Below are positions 40,601 through 49,001 of a stretch of 64,000 nucleotides of DNA, piece by piece. The position numbers were made by a program, and so were the translations under genes. The stretch is from Enterobacter cloacae complex sp. ECNIH7 (GTDB lineage: Bacteria > Pseudomonadota > Gammaproteobacteria > Enterobacterales > Enterobacteriaceae), in assembly GCF_002208095.1 (NCBI RefSeq), contig NZ_CP017990.1, forward strand, positions 2,604,001-2,668,000. The letters run 5' to 3'. A model generated the notes under the pieces. That model ran no database searches, had not been told where the DNA came from, and worked only from the letters and a program-made list of their open reading frames with translations. Numbering within the stretch: the stretch's first letter is position 1; each line of letters starts with the position of its first letter.

Positions 40601-41352
40601 GCGATATTCAGGCCCAGCCGCGCAAGATTATCTCCAGCCCGACCTGGTCCGGCCTGGAAGATGAGCATGTGTCCTATAACGCGGGCTACACCAACGTTCA
40701 CGAGCTGATCCCATGGCGCACCCTGTCCGGTCGTCAGTCGCTGTATCAGGATCACCAGTGGATGCGCGACTTCGGTGAAAGCCTGCTGGTCTACCGTCCG
40801 CCAATCGACACCCGCTCCGTAACCGCAGTTATGGGCGCGAAATCGAACGGTAACCCTGAGAAGGCGCTGAACTTCCTGACGCCGCACCAGAAGTGGGGTA
40901 TCCACTCCACCTACAGCGACAACCTGCTGATGCTGACGCTGTCGCGCGGCGGTCCGATTGTCTGGATGAGCGAAACGGATGCCAAAGATCTGGGCATTGA
41001 AGATAACGACTGGATCGAAGTGTTCAACAGCAACGGTGCCCTGACGGCGCGTGCGGTGGTGAGCCAGCGCGTACCGGCCGGGATGACCATGATGTACCAC
41101 GCTCAGGAACGTATCGTTAACCTGCCGGGGTCAGAGATCACCGAGCAGCGCGGCGGGATCCACAACTCCGTGACCCGTATTACGCCGAAGCCAACCCACA
41201 TGATCGGTGGCTATGCGCAGCTGGCCTACGGCTTTAACTACTACGGCACCGTAGGATCGAACCGCGATGAGTTCGTGGTGGTACGTAAGATGAAGAATAT
41301 TAACTGGTTAGACGGCGAAGGTAATGACCAGGTACAGGAGAGCGTAAAATGA
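37609..41352 (+). CDS. narG: Respiratory nitrate reductase alpha subunit
   Basis: 1247 residues, the E. coli length. The N-terminal FS0 cluster ligands His50, Cys54 and Cys58 (STHGVNCTGSCSW) and a fourth Cys in EPRGCPRG are present. The molybdopterin domains include FYDWYCDLPPASPQTWG, the region of the Asp Mo ligand, and the C-terminal MopB domain ends near INWLDGEG. It reduces nitrate to nitrite at the cytoplasmic face of the membrane. CAGGAG precedes the ATG; the stop overlaps narH by four bases. Confidence 0.98.
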   Translation: MSKFLDRFRYFKQKGETFADGHGQVLDTNRDWEDGYRQRWQHDKVVRSTHGVNCTGSCSWKIFVKNGLVTWEMQQTDYPRTRPDMPNHEPRGCPRGASYSWYLYSANRLKYPLMRKRLMKMWREAKVQHSDPVDAWASIIEDADKAKSFKQARGRGGFVRSSWKEVNELIAASNVYTVKTYGPDRVAGFSPIPAMSMVSYASGARYLSLIGGTCLSFYDWYCDLPPASPQTWGEQTDVPESADWYNSSYIIAWGSNVPQTRTPDAHFFTEVRYKGTKTVAVTPDYAEIAKLCDLWLAPKQGTDAAMAMAMGHVMLREFHLDKPSQYFTDYVRRYTDMPMLVMLEERDGYYAAGRTLRAADLVDSLGQENNPEWKTVAYNSNGELVVPNGSIGFRWGEKGKWNLEQRNGTTGEETELRLSMLGSQDEIAEVGFPYFGGEGSENFNKVELKNVLMHKLPVKRLQLADGSTALVTTVYDLTMANYGLERGLGDENCATGYDDVKAYTPAWAEQITGVPRAHITRIAREFAENADKTHGRSMIIVGAGLNHWYHLDMNYRGLINMLIFCGCVGQSGGGWAHYVGQEKLRPQTGWQPLAFALDWQRPARHMNSTSYFYNHSSQWRYETVTAQELLSPMADKSRYSGHLIDFNVRAERMGWLPSAPQLGTNPLRIAEAAKQEGMSPVDYTVKSLKDGSIRFAAEQPENGKNHPRNLFIWRSNLLGSSGKGHEYMLKYLLGTENGIQGKDLGKQGGVKPEEVEWKDNGLDGKLDLVVTLDFRLSSTCLYSDIVLPTATWYEKDDMNTSDMHPFIHPLSAAVDPAWESKSDWDIYKDIAKKFSEVCVGHLGKETDVVTLPIQHDSAAELAQPLDVKDWKKGECDLIPGVTAPHIIPVERDYPATYERFTSIGPLMEKIGNGGKGIAWNTQSEMDLLRKLNYTKADGPAKGQPMLNTAIDAAEMILTLAPETNGHVAVKAWAALSEFTGRDHTHLAKNKEEEKIRFRDIQAQPRKIISSPTWSGLEDEHVSYNAGYTNVHELIPWRTLSGRQSLYQDHQWMRDFGESLLVYRPPIDTRSVTAVMGAKSNGNPEKALNFLTPHQKWGIHSTYSDNLLMLTLSRGGPIVWMSETDAKDLGIEDNDWIEVFNSNGALTARAVVSQRVPAGMTMMYHAQERIVNLPGSEITEQRGGIHNSVTRITPKPTHMIGGYAQLAYGFNYYGTVGSNRDEFVVVRKMKNINWLDGEGNDQVQESVK

Positions 41353-42884
41353 AAATTCGTTCACAAGTCGGCATGGTGCTGAATCTGGATAAATGCATCG
41401 GCTGTCATACCTGCTCGGTCACCTGTAAAAACGTCTGGACCAGCCGCGAAGGTATGGAATACGCCTGGTTCAACAACGTGGAAAGCAAGCCGGGCACCGG
41501 CTTCCCGACCGACTGGGAAAACCAGGAGAAGTGGAAGGGCGGCTGGATCCGCAAAATCAACGGCAAGCTGCAGCCGCGCATGGGCAACCGCGCTTGGCTT
41601 CTGGGAAAAATCTTCGCTAACCCGCATCTGCCGGGCATCGACGATTACTACGAGCCGTTTGACTACGACTACCAGAACCTGCACAACGCGCCGGAAAGCA
41701 AGCACCAGCCGATCGCCCGTCCTCGCTCGCTGATCACCGGTCAGCGCATGGACAAAATTACCAGCGGTCCAAACTGGGAAGAGATTCTGGGCGGCGAGTT
41801 CGAAAAACGCGCCAAAGACCAGAACTTCGAGAACATGCAGAAGGCGATGTACGGCCAGTTCGAAAATACCTTCATGATGTATCTGCCGCGCCTGTGCGAG
41901 CACTGCCTCAACCCGGCGTGCGTGGCGACCTGCCCGAGCGGCGCCATCTACAAGCGTGAAGAAGACGGCATTGTGCTTATTGACCAGGACAAGTGCCGCG
42001 GCTGGCGCATGTGCATCACCGGCTGCCCGTACAAAAAAATCTACTTCAACTGGAAGAGCGGTAAATCTGAGAAGTGCATCTTCTGCTACCCGCGTATTGA
42101 AGCCGGAATGCCGACCGTCTGCTCAGAAAGCTGCGTAGGCCGTATTCGCTACCTCGGCGTGCTGCTGTATGACGCGGACGCGATTGAAAACGCCGCGAGC
42201 ACCGAGCACGAGAAAGATCTGTATCAGCGTCAGCTGGACGTGTTCCTCGATCCGAACGATCCGAAGGTGATTGAGCAGGCGCTGAAAGACGGCGTGCCGC
42301 AGAGCGTGATTGACGCGGCGCAGCAGTCACCGGTGTACAAAATGGCGATGGACTGGAAGCTCGCGCTGCCGCTGCATCCGGAATACCGCACCCTGCCGAT
42401 GGTCTGGTACGTGCCGCCGCTGTCGCCAATTCAGTCCGCGGCTGACGCGGGCGAACTGGGCAGCAACGGCATCCTGCCGGACGTGGAAAGCCTGCGTATT
42501 CCGGTTCAGTACCTGGCGAACCTGTTGACCGCAGGGGACACCCAGCCGGTACTGCTCGCGCTGAAGCGTATGCTGGCGATGCGTCACTTCAAACGCGCGG
42601 AAACCGTAGACGGTGTGGCCGATACCCGCGCGCTGGAAGAGGTCGGTCTGACCGAAGCGCAGGCGCAGGAGATGTACCGCTATCTGGCGATTGCCAACTA
42701 CGAAGACCGTTTCGTGGTGCCGAGCAGCCACCGCGAGCTGGCCCGCGAAGCCTTCCCGGAAAAAAATGGCTGTGGCTTTACCTTTGGCGACGGCTGCCAC
42801 GGGTCAGACAGCAAATTCAACCTGTTCAACAGCCGCCGCATCGATGCCATGGATGTGACCAGCAAAACGGAGCCGCGCCAATGA
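41349..42884 (+). CDS. narH: Respiratory nitrate reductase beta subunit
   Basis: 511 residues. It is a four-cluster ferredoxin subunit passing electrons from NarI haem to NarG. Cysteine motifs are CIGCHTC near the N-terminus, CEHCLNPACVATCP, then CRGWRMCITGCP, where Trp replaces one Cys (3Fe-4S cluster), and CIFCYPRIEAG with CSESCVGR. The start overlaps the narG stop (ATGA). Confidence 0.98.
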   Translation: MKIRSQVGMVLNLDKCIGCHTCSVTCKNVWTSREGMEYAWFNNVESKPGTGFPTDWENQEKWKGGWIRKINGKLQPRMGNRAWLLGKIFANPHLPGIDDYYEPFDYDYQNLHNAPESKHQPIARPRSLITGQRMDKITSGPNWEEILGGEFEKRAKDQNFENMQKAMYGQFENTFMMYLPRLCEHCLNPACVATCPSGAIYKREEDGIVLIDQDKCRGWRMCITGCPYKKIYFNWKSGKSEKCIFCYPRIEAGMPTVCSESCVGRIRYLGVLLYDADAIENAASTEHEKDLYQRQLDVFLDPNDPKVIEQALKDGVPQSVIDAAQQSPVYKMAMDWKLALPLHPEYRTLPMVWYVPPLSPIQSAADAGELGSNGILPDVESLRIPVQYLANLLTAGDTQPVLLALKRMLAMRHFKRAETVDGVADTRALEEVGLTEAQAQEMYRYLAIANYEDRFVVPSSHRELAREAFPEKNGCGFTFGDGCHGSDSKFNLFNSRRIDAMDVTSKTEPRQ

Positions 42885-43591
42885 TTGAACTCGTCATTGT
42901 TTCGCGTCTGCTCGAGTACCCGGATGCTGCGCTTGCGCAGCATCAGCAGGAACTCTTTGATGCACTCGCGTCATCTGAAAACCTGGATAAAGACGATGCC
43001 CAGCGGCTTGGTGTTTTCCTCCGCGATCTGCTGGCGCGCGACCTTCTGGACGCGCAGGCGGACTACAGCCAGTTGTTTGACCGCGGGCGCGCGACCTCGC
43101 TGCTGCTGTTTGAACACGTTCACGGTGAATCCCGTGACCGCGGTCAGGCGATGGTGGACCTGATGGCCCAGTACGAACAGCACGGCCTGCAGCTCGACAG
43201 CCGCGAGCTGCCGGATCATCTGCCGCTGTATCTGGAGTACCTGGCGCAGTTGCCGAAAGAAGAGGCGCTGGGCGGTCTGCAGGATATCGCGCCGATCCTG
43301 GCGCTGCTCGGCGCGCGTCTTCAGCAGCGGGAGAGCCGCTATGCGGTGCTGTTCGATCTGCTGGTGAAGCTGGCCAACGCCTCGGTCGACAGTGAAAAAG
43401 TGGCGGAGAAAATTGCGGATGAAGCCCGCGATGATACGCCACAAGCGCTGGATGCGGTCTGGGAAGAAGAGCAGGTGAAATTCTTTGCTGACCAGAACTG
43501 CGGCGAGTCTGAAATCTCCGCTCACCAGCGTCGTTTTGCCGGCGCGGTTGCCCCGCAATATTTGAATATCTCTAACGGAGGACGGCACTAA
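42881..43591 (+). CDS. narJ: Nitrate reductase molybdenum cofactor assembly chaperone
   Basis: 236 residues, TorD/NarJ all-helical family. It binds apo-NarG and is needed for cofactor and FS0 insertion and membrane attachment. The conserved core [20 protein letters not shown] and [13 protein letters not shown] motifs are present, and the C-terminus is acidic and flexible. It overlaps narH by four bases and narI by one (TAATG). Confidence 0.97.
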   Translation: MIELVIVSRLLEYPDAALAQHQQELFDALASSENLDKDDAQRLGVFLRDLLARDLLDAQADYSQLFDRGRATSLLLFEHVHGESRDRGQAMVDLMAQYEQHGLQLDSRELPDHLPLYLEYLAQLPKEEALGGLQDIAPILALLGARLQQRESRYAVLFDLLVKLANASVDSEKVAEKIADEARDDTPQALDAVWEEEQVKFFADQNCGESEISAHQRRFAGAVAPQYLNISNGGRH

Positions 43592-44268
43592 TGCACTTCC
43601 TGAATATGTTCTTCTTTGACATTTACCCGTATATCGCGGGCACCGTGTTCCTGGTGGGAAGCTGGCTGCGTTACGACTACGGCCAGTACACCTGGCGTGC
43701 GGCCTCCAGCCAGATGCTGGATCGCAAAGGGATGCATGTGGGCTCTAACCTGTTCCACATCGGTATTCTGGGGATTTTTGCCGGTCACTTCCTGGGGATG
43801 CTGACGCCGCACTGGATGTATGAAGCGTGGCTGCCGATTGAGGTGAAGCAGAAGATGGCGATGATCGCCGGCGGTGCCTGCGGCGTGATGACTCTGGTCG
43901 GTGGCCTGCTGCTGCTGAAACGTCGTCTGTTCAGCCCGCGCGTGCGTGCCACTACCACCGCAGCGGACATCCTGATCCTCTCCCTGCTGATGGTGCAGTG
44001 CGCGCTGGGCCTGCTGACCATTCCATTCTCGGCGCAGCACATGGACGGCAGCGAAATGATGAAGCTGGTCGGCTGGGCGCAGTCCGTGGTGACCTTCCAC
44101 GGCGGAGCATCCGCGCACCTGGACGGCGTGGCGTTTATCTTCCGCGTTCACCTGGTGCTGGGGATGACGCTGTTTGTGCTGTTCCCGTTCTCTCGTCTGG
44201 TGCATATCTGGAGCGCGCCGGTGGAGTACCTGACGCGCAAATACCAGATTGTGCGCGCCCGTCGCTAA
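43591..44268 (+). CDS. narI: Respiratory nitrate reductase gamma subunit (cytochrome b)
   Basis: 225 residues with five membrane segments. It oxidises quinol and carries two b haems; candidate ligand histidines lie in [15 protein letters not shown] (segment two) and in the VTFHGG and FRVHLVLGM regions (segments four and five). Its stop codon (44266-44268) overlaps the stop of the convergent EamA-family gene. Confidence 0.97.
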   Translation: MHFLNMFFFDIYPYIAGTVFLVGSWLRYDYGQYTWRAASSQMLDRKGMHVGSNLFHIGILGIFAGHFLGMLTPHWMYEAWLPIEVKQKMAMIAGGACGVMTLVGGLLLLKRRLFSPRVRATTTAADILILSLLMVQCALGLLTIPFSAQHMDGSEMMKLVGWAQSVVTFHGGASAHLDGVAFIFRVHLVLGMTLFVLFPFSRLVHIWSAPVEYLTRKYQIVRARR

Positions 44269-45161
44269 TTCACCGTTTTGACACTCACCCCGCACTCGCG
44301 GGGTTTTTTTTCGCCCCAGCCCAGGTTGTTGCCCGCTGCAGCTAACAGGATCAGCGCGCCGCCAGCGAGCTGCGTCAGGTTCAGCGAGTGTCCGAACACC
44401 AGATTATCGACAACGATCGCCACTACGGGATAGATAAACGACAGGGAGCCGGTAATGGGCGTAGGCAGCTTCTGGATCGCGCTGTAGAGCAGCTGGTACA
44501 TAATGCCGGTATGGACGATGCCCAGCATCAGCAGGATCGACCAGGGGAAATCACCGGAAAATGACGGCATGCTGGCAAACGGCAAAAGCATCACGACGCC
44601 CGTCAGCACCTGGATAAAGGCAATATGCTGCGGCGCAACGGATTTGAGCTTGCGGGCAATAATGGCCGTGACCGCATAGAAGAAAGCTGCGGCCATCGCC
44701 AGGCCGATTCCGGCGAGCCATTCACTGCCGTGCGCGCCGGTCAGCTCGCTGGAGAGCAAGATCACCACGCCGCCGAAGGCGAGGAACAGCCAGCCCCATT
44801 TCACGAGGCTGACGCGTTCACCTAAAAACATTCCCATCAGGACCAGCATAAACGGCTGGGTGTTATAGACCACCGTCGAAAGACCAATGGAGATCCGCTC
44901 ATAGGCTGCGAAGAGCAGCAACCAGTTCACCACGAGCGCTACGCCACCGATAATGGCCAGCAGGAGCGTGGTGCGGGTGAGGGGACTGAAGGGCTTTTGA
45001 CTTACCCGGATAAAAATAAAAAGCGCCATTGCCCCGATAAGACAGCGCCAGAACACCACTTCCGTCACCGGCAGACCGCTGAGTAAAACAAACGCACCGA
45101 TAGAGCCGGAAATTAACATCGCCAGGCTCATTTGCCAGACGCCTTTATGGAAATCACGCAT
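44265..45161 (-). CDS. EamA/DMT-family transporter
   Basis: 298 residues from ATG 45161, six bases after GGAGG; the ATG one codon upstream sits only three bases from it. There are ten predicted membrane segments in two EamA repeats (about 10-135 and 150-285). The first half has [20 protein letters not shown] and the second [20 protein letters not shown]. Such proteins export amino acids or other metabolites; the substrate is unknown. It is divergent from an Lrp/AsnC-type regulator 108 bases away, a common exporter-regulator layout, and is absent from this position in E. coli K-12. Its 3' end overlaps narI by four bases and contains the nar terminator. Confidence 0.88.
   Translation of the reverse strand: MRDFHKGVWQMSLAMLISGSIGAFVLLSGLPVTEVVFWRCLIGAMALFIFIRVSQKPFSPLTRTTLLLAIIGGVALVVNWLLLFAAYERISIGLSTVVYNTQPFMLVLMGMFLGERVSLVKWGWLFLAFGGVVILLSSELTGAHGSEWLAGIGLAMAAAFFYAVTAIIARKLKSVAPQHIAFIQVLTGVVMLLPFASMPSFSGDFPWSILLMLGIVHTGIMYQLLYSAIQKLPTPITGSLSFIYPVVAIVVDNLVFGHSLNLTQLAGGALILLAAAGNNLGWGEKKPRECGVSVKTVN
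44287..44311 (+). terminator. narGHJI terminator, embedded in the 3' end of the convergent gene
   Basis: ACCCCGC-ACTC-GCGGGGT followed by eight T, 18 bases after the narI stop. These same bases encode the last residues ([11 protein letters not shown]) of the minus-strand EamA-family protein. Confidence 0.9.
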
Positions 45162-45269
45162 CATCCACCTCCTGATTGTATGACGCTATTGTCGAAAATA
45201 GCTGTCGGGTTTTACAGGGGTGAGATAAGGTGAAATGCAGTGATGGCTTTTTAAAATTAGGTGAAAAGG

Positions 45270-45713
45270 ATGGAATACCTTCTCGATGATATCGACCGAC
45301 AAATTTTAGCCTGTCTGGTCGAAGATGCGCGCATGTCTTTGAAGGTGCTCAGCGGACGCATCGGTCTGACTTCCCCCAGCACGGCAGAACGCCTGAAAAG
45401 GCTGGAAGAGCGCGGTGTGATTCAGGGGTATGGCGCACGGGTGAATCTGGCGGCGCTGGGGTATACGCTGCAGGCGCTGGTGCGCGTGCGGCCTTTGCCG
45501 GGGTTGTTGCATAAGGTGGATAAATACATTCAGGCGATGCCGGAGTGTATTGAGAGCGACAAAGTCACCGGGGAAGATTGCTTTGTGATTAGGCTGGTGG
45601 TGCGATCGATAGAGCAGCTGGATGTGTTGCTGGACGGCCTGGCGGAGCATGCCCAGTGCAATACGTCGATTGTGAAGAGTTCGCCGGTGAAGCGTCGTTT
45701 GCCGCCGATGTAG
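45270..45713 (+). CDS. Lrp/AsnC-family transcriptional regulator
   Basis: 147 residues from ATG 45270 (AGGTGA upstream; a GTG at 45261 overlaps it and is rejected). An N-terminal AsnC-type helix-turn-helix (LDDIDRQILACLVEDARMSL, GLTSPSTAERLKRLEERGVI) is followed by a C-terminal RAM/ACT-like effector domain (about 65-145: LQALVRVRP, VTGEDCFVIRLVVRS). It is probably the amino-acid-responsive regulator of the divergent EamA exporter; that link is inferred from layout only. Confidence 0.9.
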   Translation: MEYLLDDIDRQILACLVEDARMSLKVLSGRIGLTSPSTAERLKRLEERGVIQGYGARVNLAALGYTLQALVRVRPLPGLLHKVDKYIQAMPECIESDKVTGEDCFVIRLVVRSIEQLDVLLDGLAEHAQCNTSIVKSSPVKRRLPPM

Positions 45714-45730
45714 GCTTCTGGTTTCTGTTT

Positions 45731-45756
45731 CCGGGTGGCGGCTGCGCCTTACCCGG
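45731..45756. repeat. REP (repetitive extragenic palindromic) element
   Basis: CCGGGTGGCGGCTGCGCCTT then ACCCGG: the standard enterobacterial REP head and tail, forming a bulged hairpin. It lies 17 bases after the regulator stop and may protect its mRNA 3' end. Confidence 0.85.
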
Positions 45757-45767
45757 ACTACAAAGGC

Positions 45768-46183
45768 TTCCTCGTTACAGAAATGCATGATGCGTGGTGC
45801 GAACAGAAAGTTTGGAGTTATTTGAAAGTGATGGTGGTGGGGGAAGGATTACTCGGCGCGTTGCGCCTCGCCCTTCGGGTCGTTGCCTGCGGCAACGCTT
45901 TCTCGCTACGCTCGAATCGAACCTTAATCGAAGCTTCTCATCCTTCCCCGTTACGGAAATGCATGATGCGTGGTGCGAACAGAAAGTTTGGAGTTATTTG
46001 AAAGTGATGGTGGTGGGGGAAGGATTACTCGGCGCGTTGCGCCTCGCCCTTCGGGTCGTTGCCTGCGGCAACGCTTTCTCGCTACGCTCGAATCGAACCT
46101 TAGTCGAAGCTTCTCATCCTTCCCCGTTACGGAAATGCATGATGCCTGGTGCAAAAAGGAGATTCAGAGTCATTTGAAAGTGA
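45768..46183 (-). repeat. tyrTV-associated 176-bp tandem repeats, each starting with the tRNA-Tyr 3' end
   Basis: Reading the minus strand away from the tRNA genes, two full units (46183-46008 and 46007-45832) and a partial third (45831 to about 45768) follow the second tRNA. The repeat step is exactly 176: the block TGGTGGTGGGGGAAGGATT, the 3' end of tRNA-Tyr, recurs at 45832 and 46008 and starts the tRNA itself at 46184. Units also share a GC-rich hairpin stretch (GTTGCCTGCGGCAACGC). The portion nearest the tRNA (46140-46175) has diverged. E. coli tyrT carries similar repeats of about 178 bp that yield the RttR RNA and the small basic protein Tpr; a processed 3' RNA is likely here. Other than this and the REP element, nothing coding is supported in the 470 bases before the tRNAs. 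Confidence 0.85.
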
Positions 46184-46268
<85 letters not shown>

Positions 46269-46303
46269 AGGGGTAATTCAAATTTTGAGGTCATGCTGAG
46301 AGA

Positions 46304-46388
<85 letters not shown>

Positions 46389-46436
46389 ACGGGGTAATGC
46401 TTTTTACTGGCCTGCTTCCTGCTGGAAGCGGGGCGC

Positions 46437-46464
46437 ATCATATCAAATGAGGCGCCCCTGTAAA
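46437..46464 (-). promoter_or_regulatory. tyrT promoter
   Basis: On the minus strand -35 TTTACA (46459-46464), 16-base spacer, -10 TATGAT (46437-46442), then a GC-rich discriminator GCGCCCCGC typical of stringently controlled stable-RNA promoters. It closely matches the E. coli tyrT promoter. Confidence 0.92.
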
Positions 46465-46545
46465 GCATTCCTTTAGGGAAATGAAGCTGTTTGCCTGCTT
46501 TTTATCCGTAAAGGCGCAAAGCTAATCAATTCATTTTCCGAAAGA

Positions 46546-47388
46546 TTAAAGAATGATGGTTCTGTTGCCGTAGACAAAGACACGCTGCGCCAGTACCTGA
46601 TACAGCGCACGGCTCAGCACGTTCTTCTCAACGTCACGCCCTGCACGCATCATGTCCTCGGCCGTGTAGGTGTGATCCACGTGAATCACGTCCTGCATGA
46701 TGATTGGACCTTCGTCCAGGTTGTCATTCACGTAGTGTGCGGTTGCACCGATGATCTTCACGCCGCGCTCGTACGCCTGGTGGTAGGGACGCGCGCCAAT
46801 AAAGGCTGGCAGGAACGAGTGGTGAATGTTGATGATCTTGTTCGGGAAACGCGCCACGAAGGATGGCGTTAACACGCGCATGTATTTCGCCAGCACCACG
46901 TAGTCCGGGTTATGCGCTTCAATGGCCTGGGCCATCAGATCGTCGTGTTCTTCACGGGTATGACCTTCGTGGCTAACCAGCTCAAACGGAATATCAAAAC
47001 GCTCGACCAGCGTGCGCAGCGTCTCATGGTTGCCAATAACGGCAGCTATTTCCACGTCCAGACCGCCGTAGTTTGCTTTCATCAGCAGGTCGCCCAGACA
47101 GTGTGCTTCTTTTGTCACCAGGATCACGATGCGGCGTCGACCGGCTGGGGTCAGCTCGCGTACGGAACCTTCCGGAAGCGCGCTGTCGAGATCGGCAAGC
47201 AGGGTGGTGTCGTTGAAAATACCTTCGAGTTCGGTACGCATAAAGAAGCGGCCGGTACGGTGGTCAACGAACTCGTTGTTCTGCACGATATTCAGTTCAT
47301 GTTTGTAGCAAATGTTGGTAATTCGTGCGATCAGTCCTTTTTGATCGGGACAGATGGTGCGCAGAACTTTACGTTGTAATGATTGCAT
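46546..47388 (-). CDS. purU: Formyltetrahydrofolate deformylase
   Basis: 280 residues, the E. coli length. It hydrolyses 10-formyl-THF to formate and THF, supplying formate to PurT and balancing one-carbon pools. The N-terminal ACT domain (about 1-80: TICPDQKGLIARITNICYKH) is followed by a formyltransferase-fold domain with NIHHSFLPAFIGARPYHQAY and the catalytic Asp in YVNDNLDEGPIIMQD. Confidence 0.97.
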   Translation of the reverse strand: MQSLQRKVLRTICPDQKGLIARITNICYKHELNIVQNNEFVDHRTGRFFMRTELEGIFNDTTLLADLDSALPEGSVRELTPAGRRRIVILVTKEAHCLGDLLMKANYGGLDVEIAAVIGNHETLRTLVERFDIPFELVSHEGHTREEHDDLMAQAIEAHNPDYVVLAKYMRVLTPSFVARFPNKIINIHHSFLPAFIGARPYHQAYERGVKIIGATAHYVNDNLDEGPIIMQDVIHVDHTYTAEDMMRAGRDVEKNVLSRALYQVLAQRVFVYGNRTIIL

Positions 47389-47434
47389 CGCCGGGAAATC
47401 CTGTTTGTATTTGCGAAGTCTGGGTTGTCAGGCA

Positions 47435-47893
47435 TTACTGCCCGCAACACTTTTTAAATTTTTTACCTGAACCACACGGGCAGGGATCGTTACGACCAAA
47501 CTGTGGGCGCGTTCCGTCAATATAATACCACTGCCCGCTTTCCTTTAAGAACCGGGAACGCTCGATAATGGCGCCAGGTTTATTATTCTCGGTAAAACGA
47601 GCAACAAAGCTGACGTAACCTTCATCAACATGGCTGCCCGTTGAGGATTCATAGACGGTAAGGCCGAGCCACTGCGTGTTCGCGAAGCCGGCTTCGATGT
47701 CCTGTCTGAATTCGGCAGCCTGGCAGGAGGGATGCCAGGTTTTAATCAGGTAGTCTGCGTCTTTGATCACAAAAGCAGTGTAACGTGAACGCATGAGGTG
47801 TGACGGGTCTGGTGCAACCTGATCGCCAGACAGATATCGCTGGCAACATAGGCTATACTCCAGAGCGCTACCACAAGGGCAGAGTTGAGACAC
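47435..47893 (-). CDS. ychJ: UPF0225 family protein YchJ with SEC-C motifs
   Basis: 152 residues from GTG at 47891-47893, the E. coli start and length; an upstream ATG at 47944 adds non-conserved residues. Zinc-binding SEC-C type motifs occur at both ends: CPCGS with CC near the N-terminus and [17 protein letters not shown] at the C-terminus. The middle is an NTF2-like region ([20 protein letters not shown]). The function is unknown. Confidence 0.95.
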   Translation of the reverse strand: MSQLCPCGSALEYSLCCQRYLSGDQVAPDPSHLMRSRYTAFVIKDADYLIKTWHPSCQAAEFRQDIEAGFANTQWLGLTVYESSTGSHVDEGYVSFVARFTENNKPGAIIERSRFLKESGQWYYIDGTRPQFGRNDPCPCGSGKKFKKCCGQ

Positions 47894-48007
47894 GATTCTC
47901 TTCCTGGAACAAATAATAAAGGCGTAAAACGCTTCGGGTAGCACTATGTTAACTGAGCTGTTGCGTTGACGCTATGTCAGGAATCCAGGGGAAGTAAAAC
48001 AGGGCTA

Positions 48008-48910
48008 ATGAGAAAGGTTAAAATTGGACTGGCGCTGGGCTCAGGTGCAGCCCGGGGATGGTCGCACATCGGCGTGATTAATGCCTTAAACAAGATGGGC
48101 ATTAACGTAGATATTGTCGCAGGTTGTTCAATAGGATCGCTTGTCGGCTCCGCTTACGCGTGCGGGAAGCTTCCGGAACTCGAGACCTGGGTGCGTTCCT
48201 TCAGCTACTGGGACGTCCTGCGTCTGATGGACCTTTCGTGGCAGCGGGGTGGGCTGTTGCGCGGCGAACGCGTCTTTAACCAGTTCCGCCAGGTGATGCC
48301 TCTCGAAGACTTTACTGATTGTCAGATGCCCTTCGGCGCCGTCGCGACGAACCTCAGCACGGGACGCGAGCTTTGGCTAACCGAAGGGGATATCCATCTT
48401 GCCGTGCGCGCCTCCTGCAGCATGCCGGGGCTCATGGCGCCTGTCCCACACAACGGTTACTGGCTTGTCGACGGTGGCGTCGTGAACCCGGTTCCCATCT
48501 CTCTGACCCGTGCAATGGGGGCGGATATCGTAATTGCCGTCGACCTCCAGCACGACGCCCACCTGATGCAACAGGACCTCATGCCGGTCAATCTCCAGAG
48601 CGAAGATGCCGAGGGCGAGAAACTGGCCTGGCATGAGCGCCTGCGCGGCAGAATCGGGCGCATGGCCGCGCGACGCTCGGTTGCCGCGCCGACGGCGATA
48701 GAAATCATGACCACGTCAATCCAGGTTCTGGAGAACCGCCTTAAGCGCAATCGTATGGCAGGCGATCCGCCAGATATTCTTATTCAGCCTTACTGTCCGC
48801 AAATCTCTACTCTTGATTTCCATCGGGCTGAGGCCGCCATCGCAGCGGGCTCGTTAGCCGTCGAAAAGAAAATGGACGAATTGTTGCCTTTTGTGCAAAC
48901 AGCACGTTAA
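48008..48910 (+). CDS. rssA: Patatin-like phospholipase family protein RssA
   Basis: 300 residues from ATG 48008 (E. coli 301). A patatin fold with oxyanion loop GSGAARGWSHIG, nucleophile Ser in GCSIGS (G-x-S-x-G) and the second dyad residue in DGGVVNPVP. Substrate unknown. It is upstream of rssB as in E. coli, where the pair was named for regulation of sigma S, although RssB alone accounts for that role. Confidence 0.95.
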   Translation: MRKVKIGLALGSGAARGWSHIGVINALNKMGINVDIVAGCSIGSLVGSAYACGKLPELETWVRSFSYWDVLRLMDLSWQRGGLLRGERVFNQFRQVMPLEDFTDCQMPFGAVATNLSTGRELWLTEGDIHLAVRASCSMPGLMAPVPHNGYWLVDGGVVNPVPISLTRAMGADIVIAVDLQHDAHLMQQDLMPVNLQSEDAEGEKLAWHERLRGRIGRMAARRSVAAPTAIEIMTTSIQVLENRLKRNRMAGDPPDILIQPYCPQISTLDFHRAEAAIAAGSLAVEKKMDELLPFVQTAR

Positions 48911-49001
48911 GCACCTTTTTTTGACTACTTCAGCAAAATCTGACAGGCGATAGTGCCGATCGCATGCCACTATTTAGTTACTGTCAGCCAGGGGAGGAAC
49001 C

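Noticed and set aside
45794..46177. Open frames of 80-130 codons across the tyrTV repeats on both strands
   Set aside because: They arise because the repeat length leaves frames open; they include tRNA 3' ends and low-complexity translation. A Tpr-like basic peptide on the minus strand cannot be excluded but is not supported.
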